A DNA stretch of 64,000 bases from Anaspis maculata (lineage: Eukaryota; Arthropoda; Insecta; Coleoptera; Scraptiidae): the NCBI GenBank assembly GCA_949128115.1, contig OX421962.1, forward strand, positions 42,183,745-42,247,744, given 5' to 3'. Shown here in pieces: positions 1 through 11,300 of the stretch. Position 1 is the first letter of the stretch, and the number at the start of each line of letters is the position of its first letter. A model generated the notes under the pieces. It did not search any database. It saw only the letters and a list, made by a program, of their open reading frames with translations, and was not told the DNA's origin. Made by a program: the position numbers and the translations under genes.

Positions 1-532
1 TTCGATCGCTTCTATTTTGGTTGTTTCAAAAGATTTTAGTAAACTGTTTATGGAAAAAGAATGAGCAAATGAGCACAAAAAATCAACCTTTGAATCTGCA
101 AATAATTTCTGTTTTGTATACAGGGTGAGTCATGAATCCCAAAAATTATTTTTTTCTGAAAGTACCTGTGATCAGCCACATTGGTCCCATAACCTATGTA
201 GAACACAATAAAACTATAAAACACAATTCATTTCAATAGAATTCTGTTGCTTCTGGTTTTTTAGGAAAACTAAATTTTTGTAGTTTATGATTCACCCTGT
301 ATAGTAAACAGAAATTCAATACAGATTCAGAGGTTGATTTTTTGTACTCATTATTTTTCCATAAACAGTTTACTAAAATCTTGGGAATAGAAGCAATCGA
401 AGGACCAACTTTTGTCCCTCCATAACTTCAAAATTAAAAGACATAGAATTTTTTCAACAACTTTCCAGCACTCGACTACACCTCCATATTACGCACCGTT
501 GAGATGGTCCGACACTTTTGAATCACCCTGTA
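1..532. repeat. Palindromic fold-back element with CAGGGTG-type ends (left part cut by window edge)
   Basis: The sequence from 1 to about 120 reappears inverted at about 303-410, and a 179-bp inner palindrome (121-299, CAGGGTGAGTC at one end, GATTCACCCTG at the other) sits between them. The right end is GAATCACCCTGTA at 532. No coding potential is visible. The element lies upstream of the ADAM17-like exons, probably in one of that gene's introns. The other end of a second copy of the family closes the window at 63736-64000. Confidence 0.75.
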
Positions 533-1153
533 TGTACAATCATCTGTATGCATTGAAAAAAAAAATTGATTACATTTTGATTTTTTTAGCAGATTTTTTT
601 TCTGACACATCAACTTAGAAGAGCGCGCACGGCGATGACTGGCAGTCTAATACTGAGCAAAACCTACTACGTTAAAGTGAGGTGGACGTTTTTTCTTATA
701 AAGCTGAGCTTCCATTAAAATGATCAGATATTTGTTCTTTATAACTATTCAAAAAAAGGCTCCCGTTGAGGCCAACCGAGTTAAGGCGAGAACCACCCTA
801 AACGTCTATATAATCGAAAAGGTCCCATTTAAGGACCTTTGCTTGCTTGCTTTGCTCATGTCTTTCAATAAAATTAGTGAAATGATCACCCGGTTTCTTA
901 CGTGTTGCATTCAAATTTTTCTTCTACTTTCGTTTCTTTACTTTTTGCATAAATGGCTATTCCATCTCAGGTGTCGTTTGGCAAGTATGTTTCGCTATCC
1001 CTTTATTGAAGTTTTAGGGCATTATTATCAATAATAACTTTTTGCCAACCAGGTTTTCCTGGGCGGGACTTCCTATTAAACACATCGAAATTGTTATGGG
1101 GAAGGCGAATGAACCTGTATTTGGAACGTTCTAATAGAAGTCAATCTTTTCAG
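533..1153. other. Presumed intron of the ADAM17-like gene, no feature recognised
   Basis: AT-rich sequence ending in the splice acceptor tctttt-cag at 1151-1153. I see no exon of the upstream part of the protease here. Open frames at 720-1034 are leucine/phenylalanine-rich with no recognisable domain and look like chance. Confidence 0.5.
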
Positions 1154-1846
1154 TTGAAAATGCTTGCAAGCGGTGCTGTCGTTCCAACATAAATGAGACC
1201 TGTTCACCTGTGGATGCCAATGATATTTTAGCGGATGGCACACCTTGCATCCAAGGTTTTTGCAATAACGTAAGTTTGTAGTCAAGTCCAAATTTAATTG
1301 CTGCGTTTTCCAAGTTCAAGTTTTGGCGAACTTTGTTAATACTTAGTTGAATATGCAAGATTGTAAGTAGGTAGTTTATTCACACTGCTTCATAATAAAA
1401 TTGCGAGTGGATCAATAATTGAATCTGGGGGAGGCAGGCAATAACGTATGTTGTTTTGATGGTCGTGAAAGATCTAGATGCATTATTAATAGGAATACCA
1501 CCGAGGATCTGATGAACAATAAAATATTTTTCAGGGTCATTGCGAGAAGACCGTCCAAGATGTGGTGGAAAGATTCTGGGACATTATTGAGGACATCAAC
1601 ATCAACAAAGTGCTTCTGTTCCTTAGGGACAATATTGTTGGGACTGTAGTTTTGGTGACGGCTCTGTTGTGGATCCCGACTAGCTGCGTCATCAATTACG
1701 TCGATCGTAAGCGGAGACGTGAAGAAAACGAACGACTCGAGTGGCATTACAAAAGCGACTTGATTCATCCATCAGATGCGAGGCGGGTTATTCACATACG
1801 AGTACCCAGATCTAAAAACGTAACCCGACCAATAATCCCAGAGTAG
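1154..1846 (+). CDS. ADAM17: ADAM17/TACE-like metalloprotease, last two exons (partial)
   Basis: C-terminal part of a membrane-anchored sheddase of the ADAM17 (TACE) family, which in animals releases ectodomains of cell-surface proteins. Exon 1154-1269 (acceptor cag at 1151, donor gtaagt at 1270) encodes the end of the membrane-proximal Cys-rich region: [12 protein letters not shown], then [10 protein letters not shown]. Exon 1535-1846 encodes [18 protein letters not shown], which matches the human CEKRVQDVIERFWDF stretch, then one transmembrane helix ([19 protein letters not shown]), a basic stop-transfer (DRKRRRE) and a short cytoplasmic tail of roughly 45 residues ending before TAG at 1844. 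The tail is much shorter than the vertebrate one. Catalytic and disintegrin exons must lie left of the window. The reading phase across the 265-bp intron is consistent. AATAAA follows at 1999. The gene converges on PDCD2L. Confidence 0.88.
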
Positions 1847-1998
1847 GACCACTTACCAATTGATATTCTATTTATTGTGATATTTGACGTTTTACGAAGT
1901 GTTATTTTATTTACCACCTCTTTTATCGAGGGTTTTAAAAAAGTCGCATTGAAGTCATTACTAGCATTAGGTACCTGCAATTTTTGTTGAAAATACGT

Positions 1999-2036
1999 AA
2001 TAAAAAAAAAACGAATCCAATTAATATCAGTTTATT
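1999..2036. terminator. Facing poly(A) signals of the ADAM17-like gene (+) and PDCD2L (-)
   Basis: AATAAA at 1999-2004 on + lies 153 bp after the ADAM17-like stop. On the other strand AATAAA (tttatt at 2031-2036) lies about 280 bp after the PDCD2L stop. The two predicted 3' ends therefore almost touch or overlap. Confidence 0.6.
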
Positions 2037-2313
2037 GATACATGCATTAAGTCTCAAGCTGTGTTTACACTGTCATGAAGCCAAGGTTCGTCAGAATAAT
2101 CTGGCATTCTCACTTAAATCGTAATTTGAATACCGCTGCTGTTCCATGACAGTATTATTAACCCTGTACACTAAGACTAGACGAACTCTACGTGAGTGGT
2201 TACATGACGGTAGTTTTGGCCGTTTTGTGCTTGGCTTTGGAAGGATATAAAATTTCGCGTTGTTCAACTTCAAAAAGTGATGCAAAGAAGTAGAAAACCC
2301 AATGTGAAAAGCA

Positions 2314-5300
2314 TCAGTTATATAATTTTTCCGGTTGGACAACTACAGTCTCGTATCTCACGTTCTTATCGCTCGACCAACAGCTCTTGCGACACGTAAA
2401 CACTAAAACGTTTCCGAATTCTATTCTCGTACAGCTGCTGACGTCGCTCGTCAATTTCAGCTTGGGAATGATGGTGGGCAAGACCTGAAACTCAAACACC
2501 AAGTCGCCCTGGCAATGTGCGCATTTGCTTGGGAACTCTTTGAGTGGGTACAGCAGGAGCGGACCCTCGACGTCTCTGCCATACCTGAAGATTTGGTCTG
2601 GGTTCATTCTGACCTTGGACACGAAGTGATCGCACATTTTGTCGCCGTGTGCTGGATTGGCTTTTTCGTATTTTTCGTAGGTGCTCTTGTCGGGGGCCGA
2701 GGCGTCTTCAGGGAGTCCGCCCAGTTCGCCCTCGCTCTCCTGATATTTTTGGAAAAGCTCTTTTACGTGCCGGTCGCTGGTTGTGGACGTTAAATTTTGG
2801 GTTTCTTCGCTTACGTCTACGAACGACGAAACGAATTGCGGCACTTGTCGCAGTTCGGGTTTCGTGTGGCAGAGGTCCTGAGGTAGAGGTGTGACTTCTT
2901 GGAGTAGAGCTGCGATGTCATGTTGGGGAATGACGGGCGTGTCGATGCTTATTACTTCACTTTCGTCTCCTTCTATTTCTGCTGTTGCTGATGGTGAATG
3001 CAACCTTCCAACTGCACCTCCTAGGCAAGAAAAAGATTACGTAAAACTGACAGAATTTCATTTCATTAAAAAAATTAAAATACAGCTTTCTCTCAAAATT
3101 TTACCATTTGGACTTGATCCGACCCTTTCTGATTACTGCCCCAAAAAAGAATGCTGAACCTCAGTAAAGATGCTAAAATAGCATGCATGAGGTGATTCAA
3201 ACTCGAAGTCTTGGCCATTTTTCTCGAAAATGTTAAGACATAGAGGGTAATTTTTTTGAACCTTATAAACATCGATCTTGTGTCGAAATTGATGACATAC
3301 CGATCTCACCGACGCTGAGCGCCGCGACGCCTGGAATACTTTTTCTCTGAAGATACTCATGATTTCACTATTTCTTTTGTTTTAAACCGTTCAAATGTTA
3401 TCAACAGAAATATGTTGAAAAAATGCAAATTATTTTAGTTCATGGTAATCTTTATGAATTCGCATTAATGCTGCCAAAAAAGGTTTGCTTTAGTACAGTG
3501 GGAACGGCGCCCTATCGATTCAAAGTGGGAAATTTTGTTTGTAGATTGTTTTCTACTTTTTCATGACTATCGCTGTGATAGATAATATTATAATAAATAT
3601 TATTATTAGTAGACCATGCAACAGACCGAAGTCCAGTTACAGCATGGCAGAGATCTGCATTTGTTACCTTAGATCACAATGGGGAACTATAGTGGCAAAC
3701 GCCTGAAGTAATGGCGCCCGTGTTCCATGCACCCCAGCTATCATCAGTGTCATTTTAAGCGTACATAACCTCAACTGTTCAATTGCCATTTCATTTTCAT
3801 TTGTCAGCACTCAGCATATAACCAGCGGTTTGCGTCACTTCGTGAGTTGAAAAGTAGAAACGCCGACAAGCCAAAAATCGCGAAAAAAAAATGGTAGTGA
3901 CGTGTTGTGTATCAGACTGTAACAGTTCCAAATAAAGGACCATACCTTTGCAGTTTGCACCAGCTCTTTTTTATTCCCTCTCAGTGGGGCTCCTATCCGA
4001 CTCAGCTCTTCTTTGAGCACTTTCCACTTTCCGTACATTTGTTTGTATTTCTTTGAGGTTATGTACGTTAACTGTCAATATGGGTGCATGGAACACGTCG
4101 CCCTCTACAATCCGTTTTGCCTATAGTTCCCCATTCGCCGTATATCAGCCGCGGTGCAGTTGAAGATGTCCAATCTTTCCTGTACGCCATTGTACGTAAG
4201 GGCAAGACGGTTTAGCGGAGAATTGAAGTAAGAGCCTTTGGATAGGCTTCACATAAAATGTGTCGCTCCGCCTCAAACCCTGTCTTGTTCAGAGAAATCC
4301 CCGAGAGGAGTCTAGGAGAGACCGCAGAACCCGTAATTGGTTTGCGCAAGAAGAGAAGGTTAAGGAGAGGAGAGGAAAGGGATAATAATACTTTGAACTA
4401 AAATAATTTGAAATTATTGTTCAACACAATTATTTTTGTACGTTTTAAAATACAAAGAAATGGTGAAAGGCATTATAATCAGAGAAAAATCAGCTATCGA
4501 ACAGCATTATAAAATATACATCAGGTTTCTGGGGAAAGAGTATTTCAGGCGTCGCGACGCTAAGTGTCGCTAAAATGATCGGTATGGTGTTAATTCCTAC
4601 CAATAACGATCCCGATCCCTACACATAATCGATGTCTATAAGGTAAAAAAAAATCCCGATTATATGCCTTATCATTTCCACGAAAAAAGGCTTTGGCGTC
4701 AAGTTTGAATCACCCTGTAGGTACCTAAGTGCAGCCCAGAGTGCAATCTGATCGGAATATTTAGGGAAAAACTCATACTTCTGACACATTGATGCTTGAA
4801 CTGGACCTTCCAAGTAAGCTATTCTATGATCAGGTATTGTAACATCGAGTTTCGTCTAGTAATAGTATATTACATACCGAGGTGGGAAGCGTCTCATTAC
4901 AGCCAAGGGATTCAATATATTACCGAGGCGTGCCGAGGTAAGATAGAACCCGTAAGCTGTAATGACTCGCTTTACTCCGTGGTATGTGAAGGACTTAATT
5001 CACAATGATCCAGTTTAAATGCAAATAATTGGCTTTATTTACCTGAAGTTTTTCGTGCCGAACGTTTTTATCAGGTAGACATAGGCAACCTTTCCAAACA
5101 ACGCATCCATCAACACACTCCGCGTTCCGCGACAGCTGTTTAGATCAGATCACCTCTTTTCTCTCTTCATACGTCACTTTCTGCCCGTGGTCCGAAAGTG
5201 ACATTATTTTCCAACCTGTAAGGAATCATTCACTTTCCAACTTTTGAAAAGCTAGGAATGTATCGATAGCTAACTCATTGTGAATAAAACAACTTATAAG

Positions 5301-8300
5301 TAGGTACTCTCTTAAGTATATACCTACTGAAGTAGTGTGAATAATAATTTGAAGGTAGTTAATTCGTTTTCTGGTGTACTAGGCGTAGGTAGGTACTGGT
5401 GGTTCAGTTCAGTTCAGTTTATTGATTTTTATCTTACAGTCTTAGCATTAGACTGTATAAAATACCTAAATCAAAAAGGGGTCGGTAGGTATCTAATATA
5501 AAACAGAATTATTAATTTAAAATCATCAACAATATAGTTGATAAGACTATGAAAGTTACAAAAAAAAAACTGATCAAAAGTAGGTAAGTACTTAATCCAA
5601 CATCACAGTGTACAGTTGGGAGCGAAATGATTCATACGGCACCGCTACGAAGTCGGCTGGATTTCAGAAATGTTAGCTCTTTGGATCGTTATTGAATGCC
5701 AGTTTTCATTACGACCATCTCTAATGAAAACTGGCATTCAAGAACAATCAAAGCAGCTAACATTTCTGAAATCCAGCCGACTTCCTAGCGGTGCCGTATG
5801 AATCATTTCGCTCCCAACTGTACCTACACTTTAGGACACACGTATATGAAATTGTCCAACAATTACTACGTTTCCATGGAGAATTGAAATCGATTTGAAA
5901 ACGGTATCGGGATTGAAAACTGCATGTAAACACTTGCAGAACTGTATCCAAATCGATTTGAGTTTCAAGGTCGATTCGGCAAATTCTGGGATCGTATCGG
6001 GATCGGATCGAAATTACTCAGGGAAACCCAATCGGATTGGATCGAAACATCAACAAACAGAAACTGACACATAGCAATGAGTAAAACCGCTGTTCTGGTC
6101 GCATCGAGGGTCGCATTCATACTTGCACCTATTGTCTGCACTTCTGCCTTCTGCACACTTGCAGTTTGCAGAGTATTTGCACTTTCTTTGATACGTTAGG
6201 TTGGGATAGTTTTAGGTTAGGGTTAGACTCACATGACAGATATGTAAACAGAATTCAAATCGATTTGAATACCGAGTTCGAACCACTCATGTGAACACTT
6301 CCGTATTCAATCCCGATACCGTTTTCAAATCGATTTCAATTCTCCATGGAAACGTAGTAAATAACAGCTAACAATCACCAAAAAAGCTGGTGCCGATGCC
6401 TATGTGGCATAAAGCTTCCAAAAACAAAAAAAATGTTCTTTTCAGTTAAATTTTTATAAGGTAATAGAAGTGTAGGTGTAGGACTGTAGGTACCAACACC
6501 AGATTTATCTTCAGTGTTGTACCTGTATGGTTGTACCCCCTTGCCTAACGACAAGACCGGAGATATTTTGCGCAATGGAATTTCGAAACTTGAGAAAACC
6601 AAGGAGAAACGATTGCAATCCCACCGGACTGGAGGTCATAGTTCCAGATAAAGTTCCATTAGAAATTGGAAAAAATGTTTAGGCACTGCTTTTTTCAAAT
6701 TATGAAAACTAGTGCTTTTTGACGCATTTCATATTATCTGTGAAAACCAAAGGGTAAAAACAAACCATGAACGGTTCAATAATTAAATGTGTTGAAAATG
6801 ACCAAAAAGCGCTAGATTTTGAAAAAAGATTCGCACTAAAAACACGTTTCACGTGGTTTCACGGTTTCAACAAGTGTTGGCAAGTTGGCAACCCTGGAAG
6901 TGACAGTGTTGACAGTTTAAAACACAAAACCGACCTAACCTACAAAAAATTTCAATGTCAACCTTTGCTAATCTTCTTTTGATTACTCAAGATTACAATT
7001 ATTATCGTCATGCAGAATGAGTGTAACAGCTAAAATCGACAATTCCAGCCTGAGGCCTCGCCTCACCCTGTTAAATCACTTGAATTACGAACACCTGGTG
7101 GCTGGCCTGTCAGGAGGAGTCGTCTCCACGCTGGTGCTCCAACCTTTGGACGTGATCAAAATTCGTTTCGCTGTCAACGACGGCAGACTCAACTCGGTGC
7201 CGCAGTACACAGGAATCACCAATGCCTTCACCACGATATTCAAACAAGAAGGCTTACGAGGACTGTACAGGGGTGTCACCCCAAACCTTTGGGGAGCCGG
7301 CAGCTCCTGGGGGCTGTACTTTTTGTTTTACAACGCGCTCAAATCTAACCGCGGAGTAACTGACACTCCACCCGGACCTCTATGGACGATAGGAGCAGCC
7401 TACCAAGCTGGAGCTCTGACTTTGTGTTTTACGAACCCTCTGTGGGTGGTGAAGACTCGACTCTGCTTACAGTATGGCGGAGTTTCTGGGAGCAGTGATG
7501 CATATAAAGGCATGATCGATGCTTTGGTGAAGATTTACCGAACAGAAGGTATCAAAGGGTATTACAAAGGAATGGTACCAGGCCTTTTTGGTGTATCCCA
7601 TGGAGCAGTGCAATTTGTGGTATATGAAGAATTGAAGAACGCTTATAATAACTGGTATGATTTGCCTGCACAAGATAAATTAAGCCCTGTGGCTTACATT
7701 ACCATGGCAGCTTTGTCAAAATTTGTGGCTGCTAGCACCACTTACCCGTACCAAGTTGTCAGGTTACGTCTGCAAAACCAGCATTATCAATACAATGGGG
7801 TACTGGACTGTATCAGGCGGACATGGACGTTTGAAGGATGGAGAGGGTTCTACAAAGGCTTAGGCACAAACTTGGTGCGAGTTACACCAGCTACAATGAT
7901 TACGTTTTTAACTTACGAGAATGTATCACATTTCCTTAAGGAGCAGAAACCAAAGTGAACAAGCTATTTACCTAGTCTAATTTTAAAATTATGTATCAAT
8001 TTTTTTTATTCCCAAATACCTCTGTGTGATATATACTTACCCATGTTTTTAGACTACTTATATGTATTTGTTACAACTCCTGCATTGTTATTTTTTCAAT
8101 AAGTAAATCAATTCCTATTATAAAATGAACTTTCGTTCTATGTCCCTTACCTAGAGCTCCCACGTTTGCATTTTGATCATCAACTTCCATGGATAGATTT
8201 CCAAGGCCGACTTGGAGAGATTCGTCCAGACTGCAGCTTTCTTCGTCTTCATCTGATCCTCGTTCCAAGTTGTTGATGAGATTTCCATTTTGTTCTTCCA

Positions 8301-11300
8301 CGTTGGCATTGGCGTCGCCCCAATCATCGGCGTCTGCACACCAGTCCGTTACACTGAATGTCGTAGGGAGAGAAGCTGCTGCTTCAGCTTCCATGATTTT
8401 TTCTCTGGACTCAACTCGAATGCATGTCCAACTGACAAAAAAAAAAGTTGTAGCATCCAAAGAAAAATCTGCTTTACCTGTTGTATGTACCGGAGAAGTT
8501 TTGTACAGAATGGTCCATCCTAGCGTAATTATCCCATAGCGGCCTTCTCGTTTAAGATAGAAAAAAAACTGTGCGAAAAAAGCTATATGGTTTGATGAGA
8601 CCTATGACCTGAAATTATTTTTAGCTATACAGGGTGTCACATTTTGACAGGATAAACAAAACGTCAATATTTTTAAATGGAACACTATATTTTTTTTTGC
8701 ATTTTCGTGTTCAAACTTTTCAACTGTTTTATGCCTGTATTTTTGTTTTTCACTTGTGTGGCAGTGCTACCAACTAAAAATTTGAAACTGAAAAAAATCG
8801 CATTTTTAGAGTTTGTTTAAAAAAAATTAAGAGGCCTTGCTTTTCAAAACTAAGAGATGAAACTTGACATGGTGATAGTTATAGCGTTTTCGAGTCGCTA
8901 GAGCCGAGCCGGTTCAGCTCTAAAATCAGGGGATTTGATTGGTTCTCGAAAAAATCTGGCCAATCAGTTGAAGCGATTTTAGAGCCGAACCGGCTCGGCT
9001 CTGGCGACTCTAAAACGCCATTAGTCAAATCAAATACCAATATCCTGATGTCAAAAAGTTGCGATTTTATGTTACAGGGCGTTTACAAAAAAAAAATCAA
9101 ACTTTATAATTTTCAAAGTATTACCTCATTTTTTTCAAATGTCATGCCCCCAATCTTATAACGCTATCCCATAGCTTTTTATATGCTCTTTCATTTCTAC
9201 TGGGGTACTTTACCTTTAAACTTCATATTTTTCGAGATACTCAGAAGTCTTCACGAAATTTGCTTTTTTTTACTTTTTCTTTTTTCCAAAAACTGAGTTG
9301 GCCGCGATGAATGACAGATAAGCTTAAAGTACGCAGCTGTCAGTTAGTCAGTCTGAAAATTGTCCAACACAGAAAAATGGCTTTACGCGAGAGGAAATGA
9401 TTGATATGATATTCTGGTATGAATCCAGGATTCCACTTTGATTTCTTTTTGCGTTTAAGCCATTTTTCTTTGTTCGACAATATTTAGACTGACTGACAGC
9501 TGCGTACTATTTGGCTTGTCTCTGTCATTCATCACGGCCGACTCAGTTTTTGGAAAAAAAAAAAGAAAAACAGTACCTAAATTTCACGAAAATTTCCGAT
9601 TACCTCGAAAAATATGAAGTTTAAGGGTATGGTCCCCTAGTAAAATGGAAGAGGATAAAAAAAACTATCGAACGAGTTTTGAAAAGCAAAGCCGCTACAA
9701 TCTTCTTAAGCAAACTGTAAAAATGCGATTTTTTTCAATTTTTAATTTTCAATTGGTAGCACTGTTAAACAATTGAAAATCACCATATCAAGTTTCATCT
9801 CGTAGTTTTGAAAAGCAAAGCCGATACAATCCTTCTAAGCAAACTGTGAAAATGCGACTTTTTTCAGTTTTTAATTTTTAGTTGGTAGCACTGTCAAACA
9901 ATTGAAAAACAAAAATACAGGCATAACTGCAAGCCGAAAATCTAAAGAAATATAGGCTGTTCCATTTAAAAAAATTGACGCTTCGTTTATCCCGTCAAAA
10001 TGGGACCCCTCCTGTATCTGTATCCGCTATGTGCGTTCGCCAAAATAGTGAGAGGAGTCGACATCAGCGCTCAAGGTGACGATTTACGAAACTGAATAAT
10101 GCCTATTTGTTTTGTTTTCGGTCGCTAGATGTCGCTACTCGACTGAATGCACACGGCGGATAGCTGAAAATAATTTTAGGTTGTAGGTCTCATCAAACCA
10201 TAATTATAACTTTTCTTTTGCATCTTTTTCTCGATCTTGAACAGTGAGACCGCTACATGGGTCTCGCTATTACGCCATTACGCTAGGATGGACCACACTG
10301 TACCTACTGGCCCAAATTCATGTGTGTGTTCTAGGTACAAATGCTGCGTTTTAGTTTTATGATCTCTGGCCAATCCCTCTTGAGTAACTTGTAATTAAGC
10401 ATTAGCTGCGTTCCTTTCATCATCTGAACTGAGAATACTCACTTCAATCCACCTTTCCCCCGAGAGTTTCACGCATACCTGTGAACCCTGAACTAGCGGT
10501 CTGCAGTGGCCGTTTGTATTAGCGTTTGTATCATCTTTGTGTGATCCGGAGTTATTGAGCCAGAGCTTCCGAGAATATCATTTTTTGATGTTGAAAAATT
10601 ACTGCGCTTACGGAAATCGCTTTTCGCGTGTTATTTTATTTTAAATAAGAGAAGGCTAAAATTGGTGGCTGAATTCGGCAGTGTTCAATAAATTGTGGGC
10701 AGTGCTAGGAAATGTGGGCAGTGGTTCTCTGCAGTGGCCACACTGCCGAGAAATGAGCAGTGGTGTACAAATTTTTCGAGCGTGAAAGCCCCCCCAGGCT
10801 GAACGTAGTATAACGGGTGTTTTTTTTTTTAATCTGGCGTCCAAGCATGCTGTGCTCTGGCCGAAAGCAGAGGATGAGGCGCTTTTCGGCTGGAGCACAG
10901 CATACTTGGACGCCAGATTAAAAAAAAAACACCCATTATGAACAGGGAGCTGGGTGCCTCAAAACTTACGCCATATGCGTCATAAGGTATAGTACATATC
11001 GAGGTATTCTGAAGTCGTAAAAAGGGCCATAAATAAAGATCTGCTGTAAAGTAGCCGCAAAGCCATTATAGTTCTATGGGTACCGGCACTTTACTATCAC
11101 CATTGTCTATTACTAGGTATGCTAGGTATACTCGGTAAACTGATGTTCACTCCAACACCTTCCATCCACATTATAATAATTACTTTTTTCACACCACGCA
11201 CGCCACATCTTATTAAAGCTTGCTTCAAGACTAATTCAAAACTGAATAAATATCTCAATTTCTTGAAAACCTACCAATAGTACTAATCCTACTATGCGGC

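Noticed and set aside
2515..2894. Plus-strand open frames opposite PDCD2L exon 4
   Set aside because: They arise from the complement of a real coding exon; no family resemblance.
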